Positions 52,291 to 60,949 of a stretch of 64,000 bases of DNA are shown one piece after another. This DNA comes from Actibacterium naphthalenivorans (GTDB lineage Bacteria > Pseudomonadota > Alphaproteobacteria > Rhodobacterales > Rhodobacteraceae). Both the position numbers and the translations under genes were made by a program. The stretch lies in the NCBI RefSeq assembly GCF_014196965.1, contig NZ_JACIEQ010000001.1, positions 992,001 to 1,056,000 on the forward strand, in the 5' to 3' direction. The notes under the pieces are model-generated. The model was not told where the DNA came from and made no database searches. It saw only the letters and a program-made list of their open reading frames with translations. Every line of letters starts with the position of its first letter. Position 1 is the first letter of the stretch.

Positions 52291-52758
52291 TCAGGCCGCC
52301 GGCAGCACCTCTTCGCCCCGCAGCCAGCCTTCGAGGATGGCCACATGCTCCGCCTCTTCCTCGACGAACTCGCGGGCCAGCGCGCGAATCTCGGGGTCTG
52401 TGGTGGTGTCACGGATATGCTTGTAGAAATCGTGGCTGCGCTTTTCGCTGCGCAGCGCGTTTTCCAGCGCATCAACCTTGGCCAGCATCGGGTCAGCGGC
52501 CCAGATCTCGGCGGCCTCGGGGCTTTCACCCTCGGGCCATTTGAAATCATAGGTCTGCCAATCGGGCAAGTCGCGGAATCCACCCCGGTTCTTGGCATCT
52601 TCCAGATGAAGCCGCGCGAATTTCGCCAGGGTACGGAACAGTCTGGCGCAGTCCTTGTTGTCGAAACTCTCCATCACCTCGGCCAGCTCGTCGCACCGCT
52701 GGGCCGCGTCAAACTCCAGCCGGATCGCATAGACCAGGAATTCCTCGACGTTCTTCAT
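52291..52758 (-). CDS. Ferritin-like diiron protein
   Basis: A 155-residue four-helix protein resembling the ferritin-like part of rubrerythrin. Metal ligands are likely Glu15 in RLEFDAAQR, Glu/His in RLHLEDAK, Glu in EKRSHDFYKHI, and the ExxH in EEEAEHVAILE. There is no rubredoxin domain. It lies 15 bp downstream of a [2Fe-2S] ferredoxin gene in the same direction, so the ferredoxin may be its electron donor (inference). Confidence 0.8.
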   Translation of the reverse strand: MKNVEEFLVYAIRLEFDAAQRCDELAEVMESFDNKDCARLFRTLAKFARLHLEDAKNRGGFRDLPDWQTYDFKWPEGESPEAAEIWAADPMLAKVDALENALRSEKRSHDFYKHIRDTTTDPEIRALAREFVEEEAEHVAILEGWLRGEEVLPAA

Positions 52759-52773
52759 GCCACCCTCCCCGGC

Positions 52774-53142
52774 TCAGGCACCGCCCGGCTCGCCGGTAAA
52801 GGTGATCCGGATGTCTTCGTGCCGGGCGATATACTGGCAGGCCAGCCGGTAGTGCGGCGGCAGGTCGTTCACCTCGGCCTCGGTGATCTCTTTCTGGGTG
52901 ACCTTCTTCAACTCCTTCAGACGCGCCTTTTCCTTTTCGGTCAGGGCCACGGCCATCTTCGGCTTGTCCTCCAGATAGGTCACCTCGATCAGGCAGGAAC
53001 CGCAGTTGCCATCACGGCATTCGAAGGGGATGGGAATGCCGTGCTCTTCGGCAAGGCCGAGAATCGTGTCCGTGTTGCCGGCGACGGCGTAGACGGTCTT
53101 GTCTCTCTTCATGATGGGCGAAGAAAACGTGATAGTTGCCAT
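52774..53142 (-). CDS. [2Fe-2S] plant-type ferredoxin
   Basis: A 122-residue electron carrier. The cluster ligands are Cys42, Cys47 and Cys50 in CRDGNCGSC and Cys102 in RLACQYIA. A charged insertion (about 67-90, Lys/Glu-rich) lies before the last Cys. The ATG at 53142 starts MATITFSSP, with AGG upstream; the frame extends to 53337 but the added sequence is not conserved in type. A 12-bp inverted repeat lies about 190 bp upstream. Confidence 0.9.
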   Translation of the reverse strand: MATITFSSPIMKRDKTVYAVAGNTDTILGLAEEHGIPIPFECRDGNCGSCLIEVTYLEDKPKMAVALTEKEKARLKELKKVTQKEITEAEVNDLPPHYRLACQYIARHEDIRITFTGEPGGA

Positions 53143-53328
53143 TGGAAACCTGCCTTTCAGATCGCGGCCCGGGGCGCGGCGATCTTGCGCGCGCCTCGGG
53201 CCTTGCATGTCAAGACCGGCGCGGGAAGCGGCCGGCACCCAACCCACAAGCAAAAAGCGGGCCAGCCATGCGAAAGGCAGCAGGTTCAGTGTTTTGCGAA
53301 GTGTCGCCACGCGGCGCGGGCAGAGTTT

Positions 53329-53366
53329 TGTCGGCAATTCGACAAGAGATACGTGAATTGCCGACA
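53329..53366. repeat. 12-bp perfect inverted repeat between aapP and the ferredoxin gene
   Basis: TGTCGGCAATTC (53329-53340) and GAATTGCCGACA (53355-53366) are exact inverted copies with a 14-base spacer. It begins 22 bp after the aapP stop. It could terminate the aap transcript (there is no T tract in that direction) or be an operator for the ferredoxin gene. Confidence 0.6.
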
Positions 53367-53388
53367 GAAATCGTAAGAGGCCCCGGTC

Positions 53389-54180
53389 TCAGTGCCCCAG
53401 AATCTGGCTGAGGAACAGCTTGGTCCGATCGGATTTGGGGTTGTTGAAGAACTCTTCGGGTTCGTTCTGTTCCACGATCTGGCCCTGATCCATAAAGATC
53501 ACCCGGTTCGCCACCTGACGGGCAAAGCCCATCTCATGGGTCACGCAGAGCATGGTCATGCCCTCTTCGGCAAGCTCGATCATGGTATCGAGAACCTCCT
53601 TGATCATCTCGGGATCAAGCGCCGAGGTCGGCTCGTCGAACAGCATGATCCGCGGACGCATGCACAGGCTGCGGGCGATCGCCACGCGCTGTTGCTGACC
53701 ACCCGAAAGCTGGCCGGGATATTTCAGCGCCTGCTCGGGGATCTTCACCTTTTCAAGGAAATGCATCGCCGTTTCCTCGGCTTCCTTCTTCGGCACCTTG
53801 CGCACCCAGATCGGCGCCAGTGTGCAGTTTTCCAGAATCGTCAGATGCGGGAACAGGTTGAAATGCTGGAACACCATCCCGACCTCGGATCGGATCTTGT
53901 CGATATTCTTCAGATCCGAGGTCAGTTCGGTACCGTCGATGATGATCTTGCCGGCCTGATGTTCCTCCAGCCGGTTGATACAGCGGATCAGCGTGGATTT
54001 ACCGGAACCGGACGGGCCGGCGATGACGATCCGCTCGCCCCGGTTGACGGTCAGGTTGATGTCGCGCAGCACGTGGAACGTGCCGTACCATTTGTTCATT
54101 TCGATAATCTGGATGGCAACCTCATCCGAGATCGTCATCTTGCTGCGATCGACTTCGCGGCTGACTGCAAGTTCAGACAT
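53389..54180 (-). CDS. aapP: General L-amino acid ABC transporter, ATP-binding protein
   Basis: A 263-residue ABC ATPase. Walker A is GPSGSGKST (55-63), the signature is LSGGQQQR, Walker B is [12 protein letters not shown], with [12 protein letters not shown] after it, the typical polar amino-acid importer subclass. Last gene of aapJQMP. The N-terminal about 20 residues are an extension. Confidence 0.94.
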   Translation of the reverse strand: MSELAVSREVDRSKMTISDEVAIQIIEMNKWYGTFHVLRDINLTVNRGERIVIAGPSGSGKSTLIRCINRLEEHQAGKIIIDGTELTSDLKNIDKIRSEVGMVFQHFNLFPHLTILENCTLAPIWVRKVPKKEAEETAMHFLEKVKIPEQALKYPGQLSGGQQQRVAIARSLCMRPRIMLFDEPTSALDPEMIKEVLDTMIELAEEGMTMLCVTHEMGFARQVANRVIFMDQGQIVEQNEPEEFFNNPKSDRTKLFLSQILGH

Positions 54181-54192
54181 TACGTCACTCCT

Positions 54193-55494
54193 TTAGCGAT
54201 GGCCTGTCTGAAGCTTGCGCTCCAGATACATCGAGTAGCGGGACATGGAAAAACAGAAGATGAAGAAGACGAACGCGATGAAGCCGTAAAGCTCCCACAC
54301 GATGCCGTTCCAGTTCACATCTGCCCGAATGGCTTTCGACAGGCCCAGCGGATCAAGCAGGCCGATGATCGACACCAGCGTGGTATCCTTGAACACGCTG
54401 ATGAAGGTCGAGACGATGCCGGGGATCGAGATCTTCAGCGCCTGCGGCATGATGATCAGCCGCTGCGACTTCCAGTAGTCCAGCCCCAGCGCATCGGCGG
54501 CTTCGTACTGGCCGCTGGGAAGGGCGGCAAGCCCGCCCCGCACCACCTCGGCCATATAGGCCGATGCGAACAGCGTCACCATGATCATGACCCGCACGAT
54601 GATGTCGAAATCCGTGCCCGGCGGCAGGAAATAGTTCAGCAGAACCGACGCCACGAACAGCAGGGTGATCAGCGGCACGCCGCGAATGAACTCGATGAAG
54701 CCCACGCACAGGGTCTTGACGATCAGCAGATCGGATTGCCGCCCCAGCGCCAGCACAATGCCGATGGGCAGCGAAGCAGTGATGGCGACAAGCCCGATGG
54801 TGATCGACAGCAGGAAGCCGCCGAAACTGCGGCTCGGGATCGCCTCGATCCCCAGCGGGATGATCGATTGCAGCCCGGACGCCAGCGGGCTGGTGACGAA
54901 GATCCACCACAGCACCGGCAACACGCCTGCGGCGATGATTCCGGCCAGGCTTCCGACGGTTCTGGACAGAAGGTTATAGGCAATCACGCCCACGGCGATA
55001 CCGGCGATCACCATCAGTGGCACCCAGAACGTACCGCCCCACAACAGCCACGGCACGAGGAACGGGGCAACGGCCGAAAACCGCATCATCTGGCGCGGAA
55101 GGCCGCTGAACAGCACCGGCGCCAGCGCCACCAGCGCCAGCACGAAGGCCAGGATCGGGCGCCAGTAAAGCTCGGCCGGGTAGAAGCCGAAGATAAGCTG
55201 CAGATAGCGTTCCCGGATCACGGCCCAGCAGGCGCCATGCGCGTCGGGGCCATAGGTCGCCTTGATCACCTCGCGGCATTCGCCGAGCGAACCGGCGGTC
55301 CAGCTCGACTGGAAAATCCAGGGCAGGATCGACGCCAGAACATAGAACGCGAATCCCGCGGAGAGCAGCGTCAGGATGACATTCAGCGGGGTGGAAAACA
55401 GGTTCTCCCGGATCCAGCCCAGAACCCCCGACGATGTAACCGGCGGCGCCTTTTCGGGCAGCATCGTCTTACGGACATACGAGACATTTGCCAT
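54193..55494 (-). CDS. aapM: General L-amino acid ABC transporter, permease AapM
   Basis: A 433-residue permease with an N-terminal helix (about 37-58), further helices from about 105, and the conserved cytoplasmic EAA loop in GQYEAADALGLDYWKSQRLIIMPQALK (split: GQYEAADALG and QRLIIMPQAL). The long N-terminal part before the core is typical of AapM. It lies between aapQ (1 bp gap) and aapP. Confidence 0.93.
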   Translation of the reverse strand: MANVSYVRKTMLPEKAPPVTSSGVLGWIRENLFSTPLNVILTLLSAGFAFYVLASILPWIFQSSWTAGSLGECREVIKATYGPDAHGACWAVIRERYLQLIFGFYPAELYWRPILAFVLALVALAPVLFSGLPRQMMRFSAVAPFLVPWLLWGGTFWVPLMVIAGIAVGVIAYNLLSRTVGSLAGIIAAGVLPVLWWIFVTSPLASGLQSIIPLGIEAIPSRSFGGFLLSITIGLVAITASLPIGIVLALGRQSDLLIVKTLCVGFIEFIRGVPLITLLFVASVLLNYFLPPGTDFDIIVRVMIMVTLFASAYMAEVVRGGLAALPSGQYEAADALGLDYWKSQRLIIMPQALKISIPGIVSTFISVFKDTTLVSIIGLLDPLGLSKAIRADVNWNGIVWELYGFIAFVFFIFCFSMSRYSMYLERKLQTGHR

Positions 55495-55495
55495 A

Positions 55496-56752
55496 TTACC
55501 GCTCCACCAGCTTTACGCGTTTGTTGTACCAGTTCATCACCAGCGAAATGCTCAGCGAGATGATCAGATAGACGAGCATCAGCAGCAGCACGCATTCCAG
55601 CTCGCGCCCGGTCTGGTTCATGGTGATCCCGCCGAGCGTGCCGGTGATATCCATGTACCCCACCGCGATGGCGAGCGAGGAGTTCTTGGTCAGGTTCAGA
55701 TATTGCGAGATCAGCGGCGGGATGATCACCCGCAGCGCCTGCGGCAGCACCACAAGGCTCATGATCCGGTTCGGACGCAGGCCCAGGGCCTCTGCCGCCT
55801 CGGTCTGGCCGCCGGATACGGCCAGAATACCGGCGCGCACATTTTCCGCTATGAAAGCCGCGGTGTAGAACGACAGGGCCAGCCACAGCGCGATCAGCGA
55901 ATTGCGCATATGGATGCCGCCCTGAAAGTTGAAGCCCTTGAGCGCGGGGTAGCCAAGATGAAAGCCCAGCAGGATCAGGATTACCGCGAACGGCAGCACC
56001 ACGACGGCAAGGCGCAGATACCATGTTGTCGGGCGGTCGCCGGTAGCTTCCTGAATGCGGTCGGCGCGGGCCTTGATCCGGCCAGAGGCCCAGAAGCCCG
56101 CGATCAGCGCCACCACCAGCGCAATCAGTTCCAGACTGATGTTGAACGCCCCGAAGAACGACACATCGCCCAGCCCGCGGCTGAACAGTGGTTCGGGCAT
56201 ATAGATGCCCCGGTTGGTCACGGCCATCGAATCCCACAGCCACATCGACGCAGAGGGCGTTTCCCCCCGGAACGCGTTCGGGGGGGGAAGAGTCTCGATC
56301 AGGATCGCCATGAAGAACACGATCCACAGCAGGACGGGCACGTTCCGGAACAGCTCGACATACACTGTCATGATCCGCGACAGCATCCAGTTCTTGGAAA
56401 GCCGCATCACCCCGATGACAACGCCCATCACGGTGGCCAGCGCACAGCCCATCACCGCCACCAGCAGCGTGTTCAGAAGCCCGACGAAAGACGCCCGCAG
56501 ATGCGAATCGCGCGAGTTGTAGTCGATCAGGCGCTGGTTGATGTCATAGCTTGCCGGTTCGCTGAAAAAGCCGAAATCGATGGGCTTTCCCAAGGCTTCC
56601 AGGTTCTGGAGCGTGTTGCTGACCAGCCAGGCCACGACAAGCATGAACCCGAGAAGCGCGACGAACTGGATCGTCAAAGACCGGTACCGGGAGTCGTATA
56701 TCAGCATACTCAGCCGAAACGACTCCTTCGGAGCGTCGGATAATGTGGTCAT
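55496..56752 (-). CDS. aapQ: General L-amino acid ABC transporter, permease AapQ
   Basis: A 418-residue permease with the AapQ layout: an N-terminal helix (about 29-49), then the core helices with a large insertion (about 130-250), and the EAA loop GGQTEAAEALGLRPN. It pairs with AapM to form the membrane channel. It follows aapJ across a 122-bp gap with a stem-loop. Confidence 0.93.
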   Translation of the reverse strand: MTTLSDAPKESFRLSMLIYDSRYRSLTIQFVALLGFMLVVAWLVSNTLQNLEALGKPIDFGFFSEPASYDINQRLIDYNSRDSHLRASFVGLLNTLLVAVMGCALATVMGVVIGVMRLSKNWMLSRIMTVYVELFRNVPVLLWIVFFMAILIETLPPPNAFRGETPSASMWLWDSMAVTNRGIYMPEPLFSRGLGDVSFFGAFNISLELIALVVALIAGFWASGRIKARADRIQEATGDRPTTWYLRLAVVVLPFAVILILLGFHLGYPALKGFNFQGGIHMRNSLIALWLALSFYTAAFIAENVRAGILAVSGGQTEAAEALGLRPNRIMSLVVLPQALRVIIPPLISQYLNLTKNSSLAIAVGYMDITGTLGGITMNQTGRELECVLLLMLVYLIISLSISLVMNWYNKRVKLVER

Positions 56753-56840
56753 TCAGGCTTTCCCCGTTTCCCTGGTGATCCCCGACGCGTTCTTTGCGCG
56801 TTCCGGCCCCAGGTGATTTTTTTGGATACTGTAGATAGGA

Positions 56841-56867
56841 GAAGGGCGCGGAATGACCGCGCCCTTC
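56841..56867. promoter_or_regulatory. Stem-loop between aapJ and aapQ
   Basis: GAAGGGCGCGG and CCGCGCCCTTC make a perfect 11-bp stem around AATGA, 7 bases after the aapJ stop. In the direction of the operon it is followed by TCCTATC, not a T tract. Such intercistronic stems in binding-protein operons usually protect the upstream mRNA or partly terminate, giving more binding protein than permease. Confidence 0.65.
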
Positions 56868-56874
56868 GAATTTT

Positions 56875-57891
56875 TTACCGGAACGGCGGCGAGTACAGCA
56901 GGCCGCCATCGGTCCACTGCGCGTTCAGGCCGCGCGCCAGGCCGATCGGAGTGGCTTCGCCAAGGTTCTTCTCGAACACTTCGCCATAGTTGCCGACCGA
57001 CAGAATGATGCGCTTGGCCCATTCCGCGTCGAGGCCCAGCATCTCGCCCAGGTTGCCCTCGGTGCCCAGGATACGGTTGATCTCGGGGTTGTTGGTGCCG
57101 CTCGCCATCTCTTCGACATTGGCAGAGGTGATGCCCAGTTCTTCGGCCGAAACCATCGCGTTGAACGACCAGCGCACGATGTCAGCCCATTCGGAATCGC
57201 CGTGGCGCACAAGCGGGCCCAGCGGCTCTTTGGAAATGATCTCGGGCAGCAGAACATGATCGCCCGGCGCTTCGAACGTGGCGCGGGTGGCGGCCAGGCC
57301 GGATGCGTCGGTGGTGTAGACGTCACATGCGCCGGCCAGATACTGCTGCTGCGCTTCGGCGTTGGTTTCGATCGGAACCGGCTCGTAGCTGATGTTGTTG
57401 ACGCGGAAGAAATCGGCGAGGTTCAGCTCGGTGGTGGTGCCGGTCTGGATGCAGACGGTCGCGCCGTCCAGATCCTTGGCCGAAGACACGCCAAGCGCCT
57501 TGGGAACCATGAAGCCCTGACCGTCATAATAGTTCACGCCGACGAATTCGAACTTCAGGTCCACATCGCGCGAGAAGGTCCAGGTGGTGTTCCGCGACAG
57601 CATGTCGATCTCACCCGAGGCCAGCGCGGTAAAGCGGGTCTTGCCGGTCAGCGGCACGAATTCAATCGCGGAGGCATCGCCCAGCGTGGCGGCGGCGACC
57701 GCACGGCACAGGGCCACGTCGAAGCCGCCCCACACGCCGTTCGCGTCCGGCGCGGCAAAGCCGACAAGCCCGGTGTTCACGCCGCAGTTCAGCTTGCCGC
57801 GAGCCTTGACATCGTCCAGCGTCGCGGCGGCCGAAGCGCCGGCCGCCAGGCCGACAAATGCCAGCGCGCCAAAAAATACGGATTTATTCAT
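56875..57891 (-). CDS. aapJ: General L-amino acid ABC transporter, substrate-binding protein
   Basis: A 338-residue periplasmic binding protein. The signal peptide is about 1-22 (FGALAFVGLAAGASA). The mature protein starts TLDDVKARGKLNCGVNTGL, the usual AapJ start, and contains GFDVALCRAVAAA, RNTTWTFSRD and DQ-like solvent-exposed loops. The ATG at 57891 is followed directly by the signal sequence; the open frame to 58014 is rejected. First gene of aapJQMP. Confidence 0.95.
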   Translation of the reverse strand: MNKSVFFGALAFVGLAAGASAAATLDDVKARGKLNCGVNTGLVGFAAPDANGVWGGFDVALCRAVAAATLGDASAIEFVPLTGKTRFTALASGEIDMLSRNTTWTFSRDVDLKFEFVGVNYYDGQGFMVPKALGVSSAKDLDGATVCIQTGTTTELNLADFFRVNNISYEPVPIETNAEAQQQYLAGACDVYTTDASGLAATRATFEAPGDHVLLPEIISKEPLGPLVRHGDSEWADIVRWSFNAMVSAEELGITSANVEEMASGTNNPEINRILGTEGNLGEMLGLDAEWAKRIILSVGNYGEVFEKNLGEATPIGLARGLNAQWTDGGLLYSPPFR

Positions 57892-58118
57892 GTTTACCTC
57901 TTCCTGATGATCCATCCCTGCGGATGGCTTAGGCTTATTCAAACCCCTAAGGGCGAAGCGAAACCGCATAGGAATTCGCCTCTGGAGCGCCGCAAGTTTG
58001 GGCAAAATCAACATATGCCGTCAAGGGTACTGTAGGGGAAGCCCGGACAGCGACCCTCTATGGTCCGTTTTTTTACCGATTGATTAATCGCTGTGCAGTA
58101 CACCGCGCAATTGGCCGC

Positions 58119-58835
58119 CTATGCCGCAGCACGTGTCAAAGTGAAAAACCGGTGCGCCTGCATAAAGGCCGCGCGCTTGGATTCGGCCAGCGCGGCGGCT
58201 TCCTCGTCTACACCCCAATGTTCGGCCTGCCAGGCCTCATCAATCCGCGAGACGGGCCAGAGGTTTTCGGGCAGATCCCAGCCCCGGATCGCGGCCAGCC
58301 CGATGATCAGAGAGCCCGACAGCGCCACCAGATCATGCAGCGCCGTCAGCCCGAAAACGGATTGCCCGGCGACAAGCGCCGCGAACCGGCTCAGGCTTTC
58401 GGCCGGCTGGCTTTGATGGATAATCCCGGTGGTAACCAGAAGCGGGGTGCCAAGCTCTGCCTCGGCGCGCTGCAAGAGCGGGTCCCAGGCTTCGGCCTGC
58501 CGCGCAATCAGCCCTTCCGGCCCGTCGGCGCGATAGCACAGCAGATCGGTCTCGCCATAGGCGGCAATCAGGGCAGCGACCTCGTCGCGCTGGGGCGTCA
58601 CCTTGTCGATCGCGGAATTGGCCGATTGGGTCACCGGCATGGCGCGCGGGTCGATCTCATCGCCCTGCGCGTTCCATTCGGCGGCCACGGCGCGGGCCAT
58701 GGGGCGGGTCGGCAGGATCAGCGCGGCCTTGGCCGGGGTCATGATCGGGCGCCCGTCCAGCAGCACGGAAAACCCGCCCTCAGCCTCGGTCTCGGTGGCC
58801 TGCTTCCAGAACCGTTTCCGCTTCCACTCACTCAT
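58119..58835 (-). CDS. ATP12-family chaperone for F1-ATPase assembly
   Basis: A 238-residue protein of the ATP12 family. It has RFWKQATETEAEGGFSVLLD, read here as RFWKQATETE and GGFSVLLDGRPIMTPA, then EWNAQGDEIDPRAMP and the conserved ETDLLCYRA and WDPLLQ. ATP12 binds the F1 alpha subunit during assembly. It is three bases after the HAD phosphatase gene, so the two are probably co-transcribed. Confidence 0.93.
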   Translation of the reverse strand: MSEWKRKRFWKQATETEAEGGFSVLLDGRPIMTPAKAALILPTRPMARAVAAEWNAQGDEIDPRAMPVTQSANSAIDKVTPQRDEVAALIAAYGETDLLCYRADGPEGLIARQAEAWDPLLQRAEAELGTPLLVTTGIIHQSQPAESLSRFAALVAGQSVFGLTALHDLVALSGSLIIGLAAIRGWDLPENLWPVSRIDEAWQAEHWGVDEEAAALAESKRAAFMQAHRFFTLTRAAA

Positions 58836-58838
58836 CGC

Positions 58839-59504
58839 TTACCTCTTCCAGACCGTTTCAAGCGCGGCAGGCAGCGCGGAAAAGGCATCGATCACGATAT
58901 CCGCGCGCTCCAGCCGGTCAGCGCCGTGATAGCCCCATCCCACGCCGACGGTGCGCACCCCGGCCGCCTGGCCCATATCGATATCGAAGCTGGTATCGCC
59001 GATCATCACGGCATCTTCCGGCGCCACGCCGGTTTCGGCCAGCGCCGCCTGCACCATCGAAGGATGCGGCTTCGACGGGTGGTGGTCGGCCACCTGCTCG
59101 GTCACGAAGAACCGCCGCAGCCCGTGCGCCTCCAGCACATGATCCAGCCCGCGGCGGGATTTGCCCGTGGCCACGCCCATCAGCAGGTTTTCCTGCGCCG
59201 CCAGCCCCTCCAGCACCTCCAGCGCGCCGGGATAAAGCGGCGAGGGGAAATCCGCCGCGCGCAGGGAATGGAACGCCTCCTTGTAGGCCGTGACCAGACG
59301 ATCGGTCAGCGCGGGCTCAAGCTCGGGCACAAGCTGGGCGATGGCCACCGGCAGCGACAGGCCGACAATGCCCAGAACCGCCTCATCCGTCGGGCCCGGC
59401 AGGCTTTCGGCCAGAAACGCCGCCGCCATCGCGCCCTTGATATGGGCCTGACTGTCGATCAGCGTGCCGTCCACATCGAAGATAACCAGCCGCAAATCGC
59501 TCAT
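58839..59504 (-). CDS. HAD-family hydrolase (phosphoglycolate phosphatase-like)
   Basis: A 221-residue HAD phosphatase. Motif I is FDVDGTLID (Asp10, Asp12), motif II is GVATGKSRRG, the motif III Lys is in HPSKPHPS, motif IV is MIGDTSFDIDMG. A helical cap lies between motifs I and II. The substrate is not determined; phosphoglycolate or a related metabolite is plausible. It overlaps the pseudouridine synthase gene by four bases (ATGA). Confidence 0.9.
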   Translation of the reverse strand: MSDLRLVIFDVDGTLIDSQAHIKGAMAAAFLAESLPGPTDEAVLGIVGLSLPVAIAQLVPELEPALTDRLVTAYKEAFHSLRAADFPSPLYPGALEVLEGLAAQENLLMGVATGKSRRGLDHVLEAHGLRRFFVTEQVADHHPSKPHPSMVQAALAETGVAPEDAVMIGDTSFDIDMGQAAGVRTVGVGWGYHGADRLERADIVIDAFSALPAALETVWKR

Positions 59505-60544
59505 TCCTGATCCTCGAACGGGTCGGCGGGCACATCCCGTTCGTGCCAGTCGAACGTCTCCCACGTCTTTTTCATATGCGGCGGCAGCGGCGCCGTGATC
59601 TGCAGCCTCGCGCCCGTAACCGGGTGCTGAAGCGAGAGCGAGCGGGCGTGCAGGTGCAGCTTGCGGCTGATCTCTCCTCCCAGTTGCGCGCCCCAGCCGT
59701 CGCCGAGGTTTTCCTGCCCGGAACCGCCGTATTTGCCGTCGCCGATGATCGGATGGCCCAGTTCCGCCATATGCGCGCGCAGCTGATGGGTGCGCCCCGT
59801 TACCGGCACCAGCGCCACCCAGGACACGCGCTTGCCCAACGAGGTCAGCACCGCGTAATCGGTCGTGGCGCGCTTGGCGCCCTCCGTCCGGTCCACCTCG
59901 TTGGGGTGGATGCACAGCATCTTTTCGCCCTCGCCATGCGCGCCGTGGCCGGGCGCCTTGACCAGACCGAAGCGGATGGTGCCCATCGGCGGCGAAGGCT
60001 GGCCCGCAACGGCGGCCCAATAGATCTTGCGCGTCTCCCGCGCGCGGAACGCGGTGGTCAGCGCCGCCGCCACCGCCCGCGTGCGCGCCAGGATCAGCAC
60101 GCCCGATGTATCCTTGTCGAGCCGGTGCACAAGGCGCGGCTTTTCCTCAAGCCCGAAGCGCAGCGCCTCGGCCATCCCGTCCACATGGCGGGTCTGCTTC
60201 GAACCGCCCTGCGTGGGCAGGCCCGGCGGCTTGTTCAGCGCGATGATGTAATCGTCACGATAGAGCACGCAGCCCTGGATCATCTTCACGTCATCGTCCG
60301 AAATATTGGTCCGCGGCTGCGATACGATCTCGCCCGGTTCCGGCAGGGGCGGCACGCGCACCTGCTGCCCGGCACCGACGCGCGTGGCGGGCTTCACCCG
60401 CCCGCCATCGACCCGGATTTCGCCCTTGCGGCACATCTTTTCGATCCGCCCCTGTGCGATATGGGGAAAGCGGCGGCGGAACCAGCGGTCCAGCCGCTGA
60501 TCATCCTCGTCTGCCGTCACCTCGACTGTCTGAACACCGCTCAT
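59501..60544 (-). CDS. RluC/RluD-family pseudouridine synthase
   Basis: A 347-residue enzyme. An S4 RNA-binding domain (about 14-65) is followed by the RluA-type catalytic domain with HRLDKDTSG (140-148; catalytic Asp143) and the KIYWAAV and GRTHQLRAH motifs. Most like RluC, which modifies 23S rRNA helices, but the site cannot be told. It overlaps crcB upstream and the HAD gene downstream by ATGA, making a crcB-rlu-HAD-ATP12 operon. Confidence 0.92.
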   Translation of the reverse strand: MSGVQTVEVTADEDDQRLDRWFRRRFPHIAQGRIEKMCRKGEIRVDGGRVKPATRVGAGQQVRVPPLPEPGEIVSQPRTNISDDDVKMIQGCVLYRDDYIIALNKPPGLPTQGGSKQTRHVDGMAEALRFGLEEKPRLVHRLDKDTSGVLILARTRAVAAALTTAFRARETRKIYWAAVAGQPSPPMGTIRFGLVKAPGHGAHGEGEKMLCIHPNEVDRTEGAKRATTDYAVLTSLGKRVSWVALVPVTGRTHQLRAHMAELGHPIIGDGKYGGSGQENLGDGWGAQLGGEISRKLHLHARSLSLQHPVTGARLQITAPLPPHMKKTWETFDWHERDVPADPFEDQE

Positions 60545-60918
60545 GCAAATACCCCCCGCGCCGCCATCAGGCCCAGCGAAATCGCCAGAAGCGACAATAC
60601 GACCGACGCCCCGACATAACCCGCCGCAATGCCATGCGGCCCACGCTCGAACAATGTTATCGCATCCAGCGAAAAGGCCGAAAACGTGGTGAACCCGCCC
60701 AGCAGGCCGGTCATCAGAAACGGCGCGAACCGGGTGCCGCCCTTTTCGGCCAGAACCACCACCAGCGCGCCCATCAGGAACGAGCCGGCGATATTCACCG
60801 CCAGCGTCCCCCAGGGAAAGCCATGCCCCATCACCCGCGTCGCCGCGATGCCGGTAAGATAGCGGCAGGTCGCGCCGAGCGCGCCGCCGAGTGCAACTTG
60901 TGCCAATGTCCAAGTCAT
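60541..60918 (-). CDS. crcB: Fluoride efflux channel CrcB/Fluc
   Basis: A 125-residue four-helix membrane protein. It has GGALGATCRYL, GTLAVNIAGSFLMG and GLLGGFTTFSAFSLD, the Fluc signatures that include the channel Asn and Phe/Thr residues. It forms a dimeric fluoride channel. There are only 31 bp to the rarA stop, so there is no room for a fluoride riboswitch directly upstream. First gene of the crcB-rlu-HAD-ATP12 operon. Confidence 0.95.
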   Translation of the reverse strand: MTWTLAQVALGGALGATCRYLTGIAATRVMGHGFPWGTLAVNIAGSFLMGALVVVLAEKGGTRFAPFLMTGLLGGFTTFSAFSLDAITLFERGPHGIAAGYVGASVVLSLLAISLGLMAARGVFA

Positions 60919-60949
60919 GCCGCCTCTGTCATCCGGGCGGGCGGGCTTG

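Noticed and set aside
60919-60949. A fluoride riboswitch before crcB
   Set aside because: Only 31 bp separate crcB from rarA, too short for the riboswitch, and no such fold is visible.
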